A stretch of 64,000 nucleotides of DNA from Vitis vinifera (Eukaryota > Streptophyta > Magnoliopsida > Vitales > Vitaceae): contig NC_081817.1 of the NCBI RefSeq assembly GCF_030704535.1, forward strand, positions 77,001 through 141,000. The letters are read 5' to 3'. How positions within the stretch are numbered: the stretch's first letter is position 1; every line of letters begins with the position of its first letter. Of the stretch, positions 1 through 11,800 are shown in pieces. Made by a program: the position numbers and the translations under genes. Below the pieces are notes generated by a model, which saw nothing but the letters and a program-made list of their open reading frames with translations, had not been told where the DNA came from and did not search any database.

Positions 1-68
1 GTATTGTGTCGAATTATTGACAGCAGATTAGATGGGGCATAGTTAACTGATTTTAAGGGATTTGATAG

Positions 69-652
69 TGTGATATCCCACATTGGATAAGGGAGAAAGT
101 TTCTAGCGCTATAAGTATGGACTCCTTATAACCATGTAGACGCGTTTTAAAGCCGTGAGAGCCCCTTTAGGTCCCAAAGCAAACAATATGTACACAGTTG
201 GATGCAAGTCGTTATAAATGATATCAAATCCAATTCTCAACCCCGATGTGGGGGTTTGTTTAACCCCTTAAGGGGTGTTTGTTTGTTTGGCCCCGATGGG
301 GGGTTTGTTTGTGATATCTTACATCGGATATGAGAGAACGTTCTCGACGCTATATAAGTATAGACTCCTCTTAATTATGTAGACGCGTTTTAAAGCTGTG
401 AAAGGGGGTGTTTGTGATATCTCACATCAAATAGGAGAGAACGTTCCTGACGCTATATAAATATAAACTCCTCTTAATTATGTAGACACGTTTTAAAGCC
501 GTGAAGGGGAGTGTTTGTGATATCTCACATTAAATAAGGGAGAACGTTCCTAACGCTATATAAGTATAGACTCCTCTTAATTATGTAGACGCGTTTTAAA
601 GCCTTTGATCTAGAGTAGACAATATCTACACGGTTAGGTGTGGGTCGTTACA
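69..652 (+). mobile_element. TRIM-type miniature LTR retrotransposon
   Basis: A left LTR-like segment runs from TGTGATATCCCACAT at 69 to GTTATA at 216. It is followed at once by AATGATATCAAATCC, a decayed form of the tRNA-Met primer-binding site (usual form TGGTATCAGAGCC). A short GC-rich internal part with CCCCGATG motifs follows (about 232-309), then LTR-like DNA again from 310 to GTTACA at 652. Shared landmarks in both LTRs are the GATATC-CACAT start, a TATAAGTATAGACTCCTC block, GTAGACGCGTTTTAAAGCC and the GTCGTTA end. No coding capacity is present, as expected for TRIMs. It resembles the abundant plant family whose LTRs begin TGTGATATCCCACAT (Cassandra/Katydid-like); I could not confirm a 5S-derived segment, so the family name is left open. 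Confidence 0.7.
310..618 (+). repeat. 103-bp tandem triplication of the LTR 5' half
   Basis: Three copies of the first about 103 bases of the TRIM LTR begin at 310, 413 and 516, exactly 103 bases apart. Each starts TGTGATATCT and runs through the GTAGACGCGTTTTAAAGC block. Only the third copy continues into the rest of the LTR and its terminus at 652. Copies differ at several positions, so the amplification is not very recent. Confidence 0.85.
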
Positions 653-1973
653 AATAGAGTATAGTTAACTTTCCTAAAATAATGCGTTTGTCTGATTATG
701 TATATACTAAAAGGTTGTATCAGTTTTTTATTTATTGAAAATAAATATTCTGAATCCTTTTCCAACAATATGTACTTGCATGGAATTTGAATTTATTTGT
801 TTATGTACCATGTCCAATTTCTTACTCAAAGAATAAAAGAAAAGATAAGATCTTTAATAAAATTATTCATTTTTCATTTGCAATCATTCTCAAGTTTAAA
901 AAAAACAACAATATTATAATCTTTAAATACATTCTTGGCATCTTATAACAGGCATCAATTCTGAAAAGTTTTAAAATGCCCTGTACAATTTAGTGAATTT
1001 GAAAGGATAAAAAAAATAAAATTATGATTGAATTTTCTAGGAAGGGTCCCAACAATTAGTTGTTCAGTCTACCTTTATAATGCTGATAAAACAAGGTTTT
1101 AATATGCGCTTAATGGTGTTGACCACAGTTAAGTGGACAAAGCCTAAACCTTCTTATTAACTTTTGCCCCAAAAAACCGCTCATGACACACCTTAATAGG
1201 TCAGAATGGAATATTATTCTAATTAACTAGATAAAAGTCCATTCACATTGCACTTTTCACTTCTATTTTCTTGATTTCCTCACACATATTGTGGAAGGAC
1301 GTCTCAACCTTCTTGACTTTTCTATTATGAGAAAAGAGTTAGTGTGTTTCTGATTAACAAATCTTGTGTGTGTGTGTGTGCGCGCGCTTTACACTTCTAA
1401 TTTCTTGATTTCCTCACACATATTGTGCAAGGATGTCTTAACCTTCTTGATTTTTCTATTAAGAGAAAAGAGCTGTGTCTTCTCAAACATTGAAAGATCT
1501 AGATTTCCAAATTCATCCACAAACTTTCCCAAATTAATATGTCAGACCTTTGTATTCTAATTGTTTTTGACTTTTGGAAAATTCAGCGAATTATTGAAGC
1601 TCAAGATGATATTTTGGAAATCTTAGGCAAGTTTTAAACTTAAGTATAGTATTTGGCAGTTCCAACCAAGTTTTAGATCTCACAAAGTAATTTTGAAGCA
1701 TGACAAACAGGGATGCTCATCAAGTGCTCTGTTCATTTACCATGTAGCATTTCAAGTTACAAACTTATGAATGAAATTTAAATCCTATTAACAATAATTA
1801 TTTTGTAAACCATTCAAGATGGCTTCTTGTTGGTTTTTGCACTCCCGCTCCCCCAAAAGTAAATAAACCAATAGAAAGAGAACTCGAGCTCCACTACTGT
1901 GTAGATACGAAAATATATCTCCCTTACACTTTCTATCTGCATAATATTTTTCTGTACTATTTAATTCTTGCAG
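653..1973. other. AT-rich DNA without a recognisable exon
   Basis: No protein-family match is seen on either strand. The stretch probably contains intron sequence of the gene whose exons start at 1974. A short (TG)n tract lies near 1366-1381, and two similar segments around 1260-1340 and 1395-1470 (both with TTCTTGATTTCCTCACACA) look like a local imperfect duplication. Confidence 0.5.
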
Positions 1974-4550
1974 GCTGCAGGAAGCAATAGTTTCAAAAGA
2001 AGTTCCAGCTACCACATTTTCAGATGCTTTGAGATCTCTTGATCTACTGAAATCAACGTTGCATGCATATAACAAAGGCATTGCAGAAGTGAGTTCCAGC
2101 TATTCTCCAATTCGCTACTTCTGTTTTTATGTGGCATTTCATTCATGTTTCCAGTGGAATGTATAATTTTTATGTGCTTTTGTGGTTTGAATGCAACTTG
2201 ATCAAGGTTTTGAATGTAAAAATCTTCTGTTTAAGTGTGCGGAAGTGTTAAGTGAAGAAAACCCAGCATGAGTATATCTCAGTTGTAATCCCTCTAATCT
2301 TCGTCTAACCAGCATAAATGCAGTTTAACAATTCCAATTGTGACAACTATGAATTGATACTGAATTGCATGACCATATATGATGTAATATTTGCAGGCAG
2401 AGGACTGGATTGCACAGGCATTTTGTATGATTGGAGAGTTACAACCTGCAATGCACCATTGTAAAGCATCAATTGAGGTAAATTTTCCAGCCATTTCATT
2501 TTGTTTTTTCTTTTTGTAGCATACAGTTGTGGGTGGACATGCACAAAAACAAATTAATTACATTCCTTTTGAAAGCTCAAGTTCATTGATGGTAATGGCA
2601 TTAAGGTTAATATCTTGTGTTTGAGCTTTCCTGCTTGTCATGGTGTATGGGATGTCTTAAGCTTTCTGGTGTTGAGCTGTGCACATTTTCTTTTATTTCC
2701 TCTTTTTGTTTCATGTTGTTTGGTGAGTGCTGCTTGTATACTTCCTCTGTACTAGGACTGTTGTCACAAGCCCAAATTTTGAAGTCATAAATTAATCCAC
2801 TATAAGTGGATTCTGTTAGTGTGTCTAAAATCTGAGACAAAGGGGGTGATGAGTCTCATCTTAATTTGTCTGCAATTTAAGGATTTGGTTACTAATGAAC
2901 ATGAAACCTGCTTTAATTTAGGACCTGCTAAATATATAAGATATAAATACATTATTCATATCTTATAAACCAAAAACTGTTTTATTAGCTATTTATACAT
3001 CCTACATTCACAGTCCACATTGGGTAATCCATAATTACAAGTTACAAAACATATTAATATCTCATCGCCAAAGTAGCTTAGTCACTCTTTATTACAAAGG
3101 CAAAAGCCTAAAAAAAATCTCAATATAGATAAAATAGCATCAAGTTAGCACCAAATCCAAAGCTCTAAGTATCTTCCTCAACTAGTGCATCCTTACTTGC
3201 ATCTAAATGTGGAAAGAATAAGATGAGTTCACAATTCAATGCAAAAATCTATGTTCATTCCATGTATATCCTCAATAAAGCAAATCAAACTATGGCAAAC
3301 ATATAACGGCATACTTTTAATTTTGTAATTATTAGCAAGAATGAAATAATTTCAAAAATGAATAAATGCAGTATATGGTCCAATCTGCACATCCGTTCTC
3401 TCACATATAATAACCTAACAATTCCCCCTAACAAAAATACCATCTGTTAGACTGTTTATGCTCCAAGATGATACTCCATCACAAAGAATCACTATCTTGG
3501 CACTACCACTCAAAAACAAATCACATTTCATATCTTTTGGGACTTATGCCCAAAGGAAAAATCCCATACACCCACATCTAAGTGTCTTCCTCAAGGGCTT
3601 AAGGGACGTTCACCCAAGGACCCATTGTCCCACATAACAAATATAGCAAAGGTTGTTAGTATTGCACAATGCTTGATATGTATTGTATCATCTCAGATTG
3701 CAATCAATACGTAGCATACAGTGCATCAGAAAATACACTGTGTCATTAAGTATTGTAGCCAATAAATTGAACTCAGCTATATCTGCCAATATGGATAAGT
3801 GCCCAAACCGGAAGCTGAGAATGTAGCCTTACCTCTTTATAACATCATAGCTTCAATGATCTTGAATCTTCTTCAAGAAACCAATATGCTGTGCTTGCTA
3901 CTTCATTAAATGATAATCAGTTACTTGTATGCCAGGTTCAAAGTTTATTCTTTAATAACAGGTGCTAAACATGTAGATGGTAAATAATAATTCTCTCTTT
4001 TTAATTTGCTATATTTCTATTGTTTCACCAAAAGTCTATTTTTAAACCTATCTTATTGCATACACTCACAGTGAAACAGGATGGTTTTAACTTACCTACT
4101 GTAAATTGGTCCTGTTTAAATGTGGATATCACCATAGAATATCTTTATGTTGAATATGACTGATATCAAACACCTTTATTTAGCATAACAGTGTTACATA
4201 ATTTCCTTTCTTTGACTTGATTTAACAAGTTTAGATGTTGATCTTGATTGCTCTTTACAATTTACCTTTCACTTTTTGTCATGATTTCCAAGTGATGGAT
4301 CCTGAATGAGAATTTCATGTTTTTACTGAGTTGGCAGATCCTTGAAAAGCTCTATGGTTCAAATCACATTGTCATTGGATATGAATTGATGAAGCTTTCG
4401 TCCATTCAGCTAAGCTTGGGTGATACTGCTGCAATGAAGAGCATAAGCCGGCTGGCTGCAATATTTTCGTGGTATTATGGCCCTCATGCAGACATGATGT
4501 TTCCATACCTGGGAAGCCTTAAAAGAGAAATTTGCAAACTTGTTCTATGA
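1974..4550 (+). CDS. SET/MYND-domain (SMYD-like) protein, 3' part only
   Basis: Three exons join in frame: 1974-2088, 2397-2477 and 4338-4550 (TGA at 4548). Acceptors are TTCTTGCAG, TTTGCAG and TTGGCAG; donors are GTGAGT and GTAAAT. The encoded tail reads through LQEAIVSKEV, DWIAQAFCMIGELQPAMHHC and ILEKLYGSNHIVIGYELMKL to GPHADMMFPYL. The pattern of paired helices, with an LYGxxHIVIGYELMKLSSIQLSLGD segment, is that of the TPR-like C-terminal domain following the SET domain in plant SMYD-type lysine methyltransferases (Arabidopsis At1g33400-like, from memory). The SET and MYND parts should lie upstream of the window, so catalysis cannot be checked here. It converges on the gene ending at 5816. 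The first exon begins in phase with one base completing a codon, so more exons must precede it. Family assignment is fairly sure; exact orthology is not. Confidence 0.6.
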
Positions 4551-5815
4551 GGAATCTTTTATGCTATTTCTGAAGTGGGCAATTCCCAGTTGAGGTTTTT
4601 CCTTCTACTGAAAACTTATATCTTTTTTTTTCTTCTTATTCCTCACCATTTAGGTTATTGTAATACCTGTTTCTATTGACATAAATGATGGGATTATAAC
4701 ATGTTTGATTTAATCTTAAACCCTTTACCACAACCTTCAATACGCCCTTCTCTACCCTTTACCACTTGAACCAGGCCCAAGGTTGGTATTTAAGTAGAAA
4801 GCAGCAAGAGGGAGATGATAAACAGCAATGAACCTAGGATTTTATTGTCTCTGGTATGTACAAGTTTTTGCAGTTTCAGGTTGTACAGATGTAACTTAGA
4901 ACAAAATCATAGCATCAGCATGATTGATCAATTTGTGTTGATTTAATTACTATACTGAAAACCTGATAACTGCCATGCACCCCAATAGGTTCTTCTCTGG
5001 CATGACATTGGTGCTAGAAGAGATCAATGAAAGTTAGGTTTCAAAACTTGGTGCCAGAGGTCATTGGAACCTGAGCTTTGTTAGGAGATGCAAAACTGGG
5101 AATTAGAGGGAGAGCTCATGGAACAGATGCATATCAGTCAAAGCAGGGTTCCTGTTAAATCTGTGTTAGCCCATGGATGATGAGGTAAGAGTTGACTTTC
5201 TGGAAAAAAGAAAAAAGAAAAAAATTATCTTGTAACAAGTGTGCCATGGCGTATGTGGACAGTGGCTTGGAAAAGGGCTTTAACCATTGGAAAATTGATC
5301 CGATGTAGGGTGATGATCAGGTGCCTCCATACTATGAGGCAGGTATCAGTTGGTTCAATAGGAGGTGCTGGAGGACATGATCCTTTACTTGCATGGTGCA
5401 TTTGGAAGGACTTAACGAGTCATTTGCTCTGCAATGAAAAAGCAGCACATGTCATATTTTCAATTGTTGCTTAAAAGTGTATTGTTTTCTCATTGCAGAG
5501 CATTTATGTGGTAATACAAGTGAGCTCAATATATGATCCAAAGGAATCCAAAGATAGATTGAGTTACAATCACACAAGATAGTCATTCGTTAACAATGTA
5601 CTAAATAAATTATGAATTATGAATTCTTTGTTGTTTTACATCCTGAGGGCATGCCTTGCTCTCTAGTTTGGGGTTACGGGGAACAATCCAAATGTTCAGT
5701 AGGATGAAGTCTTGTTTTTAATAAGAAGATTCTTCCTTTACCCAAACTTCCCCTCTGTAATGCCGTGGGGAGTAAAGTTGTTTACAAGTCTTACAGTTTT
5801 GAATTCTCCTTTGAA
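4551..5815. other. Convergent 3' intergenic region
   Basis: This 1.27-kb stretch separates two convergent stop codons. It should hold the 3' UTRs of both genes. A short open stretch at 5241-5474 on the + strand shows no family resemblance and is not called as a gene. Confidence 0.5.
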
Positions 5816-8800
5816 TTAATGAAGCTTCGTCTCATTTGGTTTACTGCCCCTAAACGCTGAAAGAGAGAAGAATGACCTTGTTGCTGGAACAGAAACATGA
5901 TAGAGAATATCAGAATCCATTGATGACCATGAAATGCATGTATTAGAAGAAAGAAAAGAATTTACTCTAGGGATGTGCATAAGAAACACGGTAAAATAAA
6001 TAAATAAAAAAAAAAGGAACAGGCAAATTAGGAAAGAAACTGAAAGTACAACCAAAAACAAAAAAGAAACTGGGAAAGTAGAGACAAAAAATACCAACCC
6101 TTAGTTGTGGGTGCTGTGGCCGAAACCTGACCCTCCTGCAACTTATGGGAACTCTGAGTATTGAATTTGCTTATATTTGATTGGGCTGCATGTATCATAT
6201 CCTTCATTAGCACAAGGCAGGAGGCACGACAAATGTGTTGAACTAAAAAGTACAAATTCATTGCTATCCTGATGATTTGCTGGAAGAGAAGGATAGAAAA
6301 GAAACTAGAGCTACAGATGTGAAATGACTTATCATGCTTTTGATCTGCAGGATATCTATCAGTTTTCCACTTAATAAATACAGATATGTGTTCTGGCTAG
6401 AAAGGATGAAAAGTGAAAGGCATGAGGTAAATTACCAGAGAGCAGTTCCCGAGCAGCCACATTTCTTTCATACCCTCCAGATAATGAAGATTTCTGTTGC
6501 CCATAGTTCTTTGCATGAAGAGTGGCTTTCTTTAGTAGAGTGTCTGCATTTCTCTTATTAATAGCTTTAGCTTCCTCAGCATCATCCTCTCCTTCAGAAA
6601 AGGCAGATGGGCTGGACCAACCAGTTGTATTTCCATCCCCTCTACTCTTCCGAGCAAACTTCAAGAGCCTCTTGAATCCTTTGGGTGCATCTTTGTGGTA
6701 GACGACTGCAGGAGGATTTTCAGCATTCCCCCACTCAATACTATCAGGTTCACTACTTTCTTCTTGCAGCATCTGTGACAAGGAGTGACGGACACGAGGA
6801 CTTGACAATGCCACTGGAGCAATGCTGGCTGGAGATATAAGCTGAGATGTAATGTCATCACATGGTATATGTGAGTCTTGATGCTCTTCTATTTCCACCC
6901 ATGCAATGGGAGAGATTGCTGATTCTTCTTCACCTTCCATTTTTAGGGAAGATTCCACCATTTTCTTTTTATCATCGCCATCAGCTGTAACTTGATCTAA
7001 GTTTTCTATGTTGCCACATTTCTGAGGGCTATTTACCTGAGTTTCTGATTCAAACTCAGCATCATGACTTTCCAATACTACAAGACCCCCATCCTGCTGC
7101 TGGTTGACCAGATCACAGGCATTAACAACTGACTCATTCTCTTGAGCTTGGATCTGATTTCTGCTGTTTCTTGGAGATTCCTCAGACTGAGAAGAAACTT
7201 TTGTTTTGTTGCCAGTGGAACCAACACCAGGACCAATTCCAGAGCCCTTACGAAGAAATGGCTTTGACTCCAGTGGTACTACACTGCTTTTCTTCGTCGC
7301 CTTGCTATAGAAAGTAGGCCTTGCAGGAACCACAGAAGAATAATCCCCAGAACTAGTCAGAACTTTTGTTTTTGTTGGTTTGCCACTTCTTGTCACTGTT
7401 TGCTGCTGTTTCTCATTCCCGTTTCTCAGGCTCCTTTTATTGTTCATCTGGGTTCCTTTGACATTTTTCTGTCCCTGCTGCGATCCTTCAACTTTTGGAT
7501 TTGACCTAGGAAGTGATGCTGTTGGCAGGGGTTTCCGCCGTGTTGGTGTAGTGCCAGCAGAAGAAATTCCAGTGGGGGTTTTAACTGGTGAAGTCCCTGT
7601 GGCTCTGGGTGATGGTGAAATTCCAGTGGGAGTTTTAGCTGGTGATGTCCCTGTGGCTCTGGGTAGAGGTGTTGATGGCCATGACTTACGCACTGCAGGC
7701 AGGGTTGATGCTTTAGATGACACCCTTTTTGGAACTGAAGGTTTTGGGGCTTCCTTTTTCAGATTTTCAGATGTTGATGGACTCTTACCTGATTTCTGGG
7801 GCCTACGCAAAGGATATTTTTGTTTTTGCCCAATATCATTCGCAGTAGTGGAGGCCATTTCAGCTTTCCTTTCATCAAGAACTTGTTGCATGGCTCTAAA
7901 TTGTGCTTCTTTCTCTGCTCGTTTTCGAGCATTCTCTCCACGAAGCTTCTCGTCCCTCTTCTCCTTATAGTGGTCATAAAATCCCCCTCTTTTCTCATTT
8001 GGAAGATTTTGGCTTTTTCCAGTTTCAGGCTTTCTATACTTAACAGGCTTACATCCTGTCATTTTTGTCAGCATCTGATCCAACTCGGCTTCCTTCTTCC
8101 GACTCCATTCAGCTGAGGCCGTTAATTTTTCACTGGTTTCCTCCCTTTGGCATAAGAGACTATCTGCTTGAACACTTGTTTCATAAGATGCTCTTTCATC
8201 ACCTGTTTCTAATCTTACATCAACTTCATCAGTCTCAACAGAATTGTGACCTCCAGAAACAAAATCAAGTTCTTGTTTCACTTCTATTGAATTCATTGGA
8301 ATCTCTGCATCCACTAAATTGTGGGGAGCCAGTCGGACAGAATCTTCAGGAACAGTATCTGGTAGGCACTGGGTGGATGATTCTCCTGTGCCAGCACTCC
8401 ACCTTCTCAATACAGATTTATTTGCACTAATAGAGATGTCAGCTAATGACCTCTTCTGAATATCTGCGGCCTGATCTTTCTGTTTGCTTTCAAAAAGATT
8501 AATTGCATCTTGAACGCTCATCCTTCCTACATTATTTTCAGGTTTTTTATAGGGTTGCTCAGATCCTTCATCCTCGCTACTGTTTGCGGCAGCATCTCTA
8601 TGTGATAATACCCTTTCCCTAGCAGGAAAATAATTAAGGCTCTTAATGGTTAAGGCAGTGGCCCGGCGTGATCCAGTTCTCCCTATTTGTATCCTTCGCA
8701 TTGGAGATGCTGACCTTCTAGGTGATGCCGATCGTACGATAGCCCGACTTCTTTCTGCTGGTGCTCGATCCTCACCACTCGAGTAAGAAGACGACTCCTC

Positions 8801-11800
8801 ACTTTCAGTAGAGCTCTGTCGCTCAACCTGGGCAACTTTTGCAGGGGAGACATCATATATTACCGGTTTAACTGAATGTATTGGTTTAGGAATCTGAGAA
8901 TTTCCATCTTTATTATTTATGCTGTCATTCTTCGAATGGCACATGACTGAAGACTTGTCATCATTTAGGGCATCAGAAATCTGGCTGTTTTGGCTTGGTT
9001 CTAAAACCTTGCACAAAGAATTCCTGGAAAGACAATTAATAAAACAAAATCTTGATAACCATAGTTTTTTGTATGAAGTTGGCTAATTAAAATGGTCATT
9101 AAGGAAAGAAAAAAAAAAGTGAAGGAGCATCACAGTTAAACTTGGAATTTTTTTAAAAGCAACTTGAAACTTGATAGACCCAATTACCCTTAATCTCTCG
9201 TTTTCTTTTGGGTAGGTGACTTACTTTAAATCCATTGCTCCGAAGTGGTGACAGAAGTTTGCTAAATCATTGATCTCTTTAGAGGAGCAGGTGGCTCCAG
9301 CAGCCTGGTTGAAAGCTGCAGCTAACTCTCCTCTGAGTGCTGTGAGTCTCAAGTCCATTGCTCGCAGCAATTCATTCCTGGAAGGATTCATTCATTTTTA
9401 TAGATTAGTGGATGTGACCAAGGAAAAACCGCTGAGTGAAAGAATAAAAATCAACAGAACATACTTTGAAGCATCTGATGATACATTTTCAGCATCAGGC
9501 TGTTGACATCTCATAAATCATATTAGTCGCCAAAATGGAAAGATAATTCAATAAATAAAATAAAATGTGTCCTCTTAAAAGATCATAAAGAAAAACTACA
9601 ATCACATTGTCATGTGTCAGAACTTCAAAAAGTTATAGAGAAAAGCAATTACTTTGGTTGTTGGCACCATGTCCTTCAACTTCCTCCCATCTGTTAAAGA
9701 GGAAAAAGTTTCCACCTTAAAATCCGCTCAAATCTGGAACAGAGAGTGAGAGAGAGAGAGAGAGGTGCAATGCCAGAAACCAGATATATGGAGGAAAAGG
9801 GGAAGGAGGATTGTGGGATGTCTAATAGTAAAAAAAAAAAAAATTAAACAAAATAATCTCACAAGGTTAAACTTAATTGGATTGAACCCTGGGATTCAGG
9901 AGGTGGCGACAACACCTTTAATATCAGGTCTAATACGGAAACTATCAGGTTATAAACCAGTGAGTATTGTGGGAAGGTTTTGTCTTTTAACAAAAACCAT
10001 GGAAGTTGTGTATTTATCTGCCACAAAGTCAAAAACAGTTACAAGTGCTAGTAAAAGGACAATGTCCTAAAGTCAACCTGTTGTGAAAAAAAACCCTACA
10101 AACTGCAAATACCAATATGTTTCCACTTCCTTGATGAAACCCAAACACCATGAAATCATTCTGAATGATAATTATCAATTGGATAATCAAGCAAAGCACC
10201 AAACTAAGTTATAGGACTATAAATGAGCAAATTAAGATAGATAATATATATACATATACTAAAAAACCTCTCAAAAAGCCCTAGTATGCAACATTGTCAT
10301 GTTGGAGAATTATGAAGTAAGGTGAAGAGTTCAAAGCCAAGGCTTGTGCAAGTTTGAGATTAAACATGATATCAGAGATCTTCAATGCACAAGAAAACCA
10401 CATAAGGAATTTTGACTGAAAATGGTATATAATAATCATGGTTCCCCATACACAAACTTGGAACATAAACATGTTCTCTCATTGGTATATAATAATCAAG
10501 CATTTTCTTGGTTGATTTGGAATAAACATGGTTCCCCATACACTAATTGAATTTTGAAAATGGAAACATATAAATATCTAACAGTTTGAATCTTTAGAGA
10601 TGCCCTAGAAGGTGGACAAGGAGGGTTTGTGGTGTGACTTTAGGGATCAAGTACTGTGGATCTAGAACTAGAGACAATAGATGTGGTATTTCTTGACTTA
10701 GGACTTAAATTTCTAATAAATATGATTCAGATAAGTTTCTAGTTAAGAGTATGATAAAATATTGGCGGAATCATCTGAATTAGTGAGATATGTGGGGGGG
10801 AGCATGGTATTGTGGAGCAACTAATTTGATGGAATTTGAGCAAATGCAGAGGATATTAAAAAGAATCTCAAATTCCTATTTGGTACATATTCCTTTTCGT
10901 AAAGAATATTATATAAAATATTTTGTATGTTAATATTGTCTTACAAAAATAAGCATCCGTTTTGAATAAGGAAAACTGTTAAGAATTTCTTCATAAATAT
11001 TTTTGATCATGAGGGGAAAAAAGTAATGAAATTGAGATAAGCTTCTAAAGACTATATTGGATAGCCAAAGATGTGAGGAAAGCTGGGACTCTTGGTAGAA
11101 CAAAACTTGAGTTGAAGTCATGGATACTAGGAGCAAGAAAATAGGAATTTTTTGGAAGCTTAGGAGTTGTATCTATTTTCTCTATTCTCTATATGTTCAT
11201 TATAACATAGTGAATTGGTTCTCTCTCATTCGTGAATGTAGATATGGTAAATTGAACTACATTAAAACCTCATATTTTTTACTAAGTTTGTTGTATCTTA
11301 TTGCCATTGCACAACTCATCAGTTTAAAGCTTCCACTAGCACAACACAAGTCCCAACCCCACAGTACAAGTCCTTAGGCATGTTGGTTTATCAATAAGAA
11401 ACTCCTTTTACTATTCTATGAGACATGAGATTACATGCCCAACCAACCCTTCTCATATGCTTTCACTAAGTCAAGAACAACGCAGTACTCTTTCTTGCTC
11501 TTCTGAAGCTCTCTATCAATAACCCAGGTAAAAGATAAATTGATTAACTATCTCCTATGAATGAAAGCAAATGATTGTTCATACTGTTATTCCATGGCCT
11601 AGTCCTTGCTTAATCACCCGTCCCAAAGTCGAATGCAACTCAGATGTTTGACTTGATTTCTTCATATGTACTATAAAACAATAAGCTTAGGGTGTCTCTG
11701 GACATTCCATGGAAATTAAATGGCTCCATTGTACCTTACATAGCATCCTGTAATTTCCTGTAGTTTAGTTTTCTATGGCGGGAGGATTCCTCATCCTTCT

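Noticed and set aside
3090-3660. Possible LTR-retroelement end in SMYD-like intron 2 (GGGGGAATTGTTAGG on the minus strand looks like a polypurine tract plus LTR start)
   Set aside because: No second LTR, primer site or polyprotein motif could be found; too weak to call.
5241-5474. 77-codon plus-strand open frame downstream of the SMYD-like gene
   Set aside because: No conserved motifs, no splice or promoter context; more likely 3' UTR or intergenic.
7380-7970. 196-codon plus-strand open frame opposite the CIP7-like exon
   Set aside because: It is the antisense shadow of a long biased coding exon; composition follows the complementary strand and there is no family resemblance.
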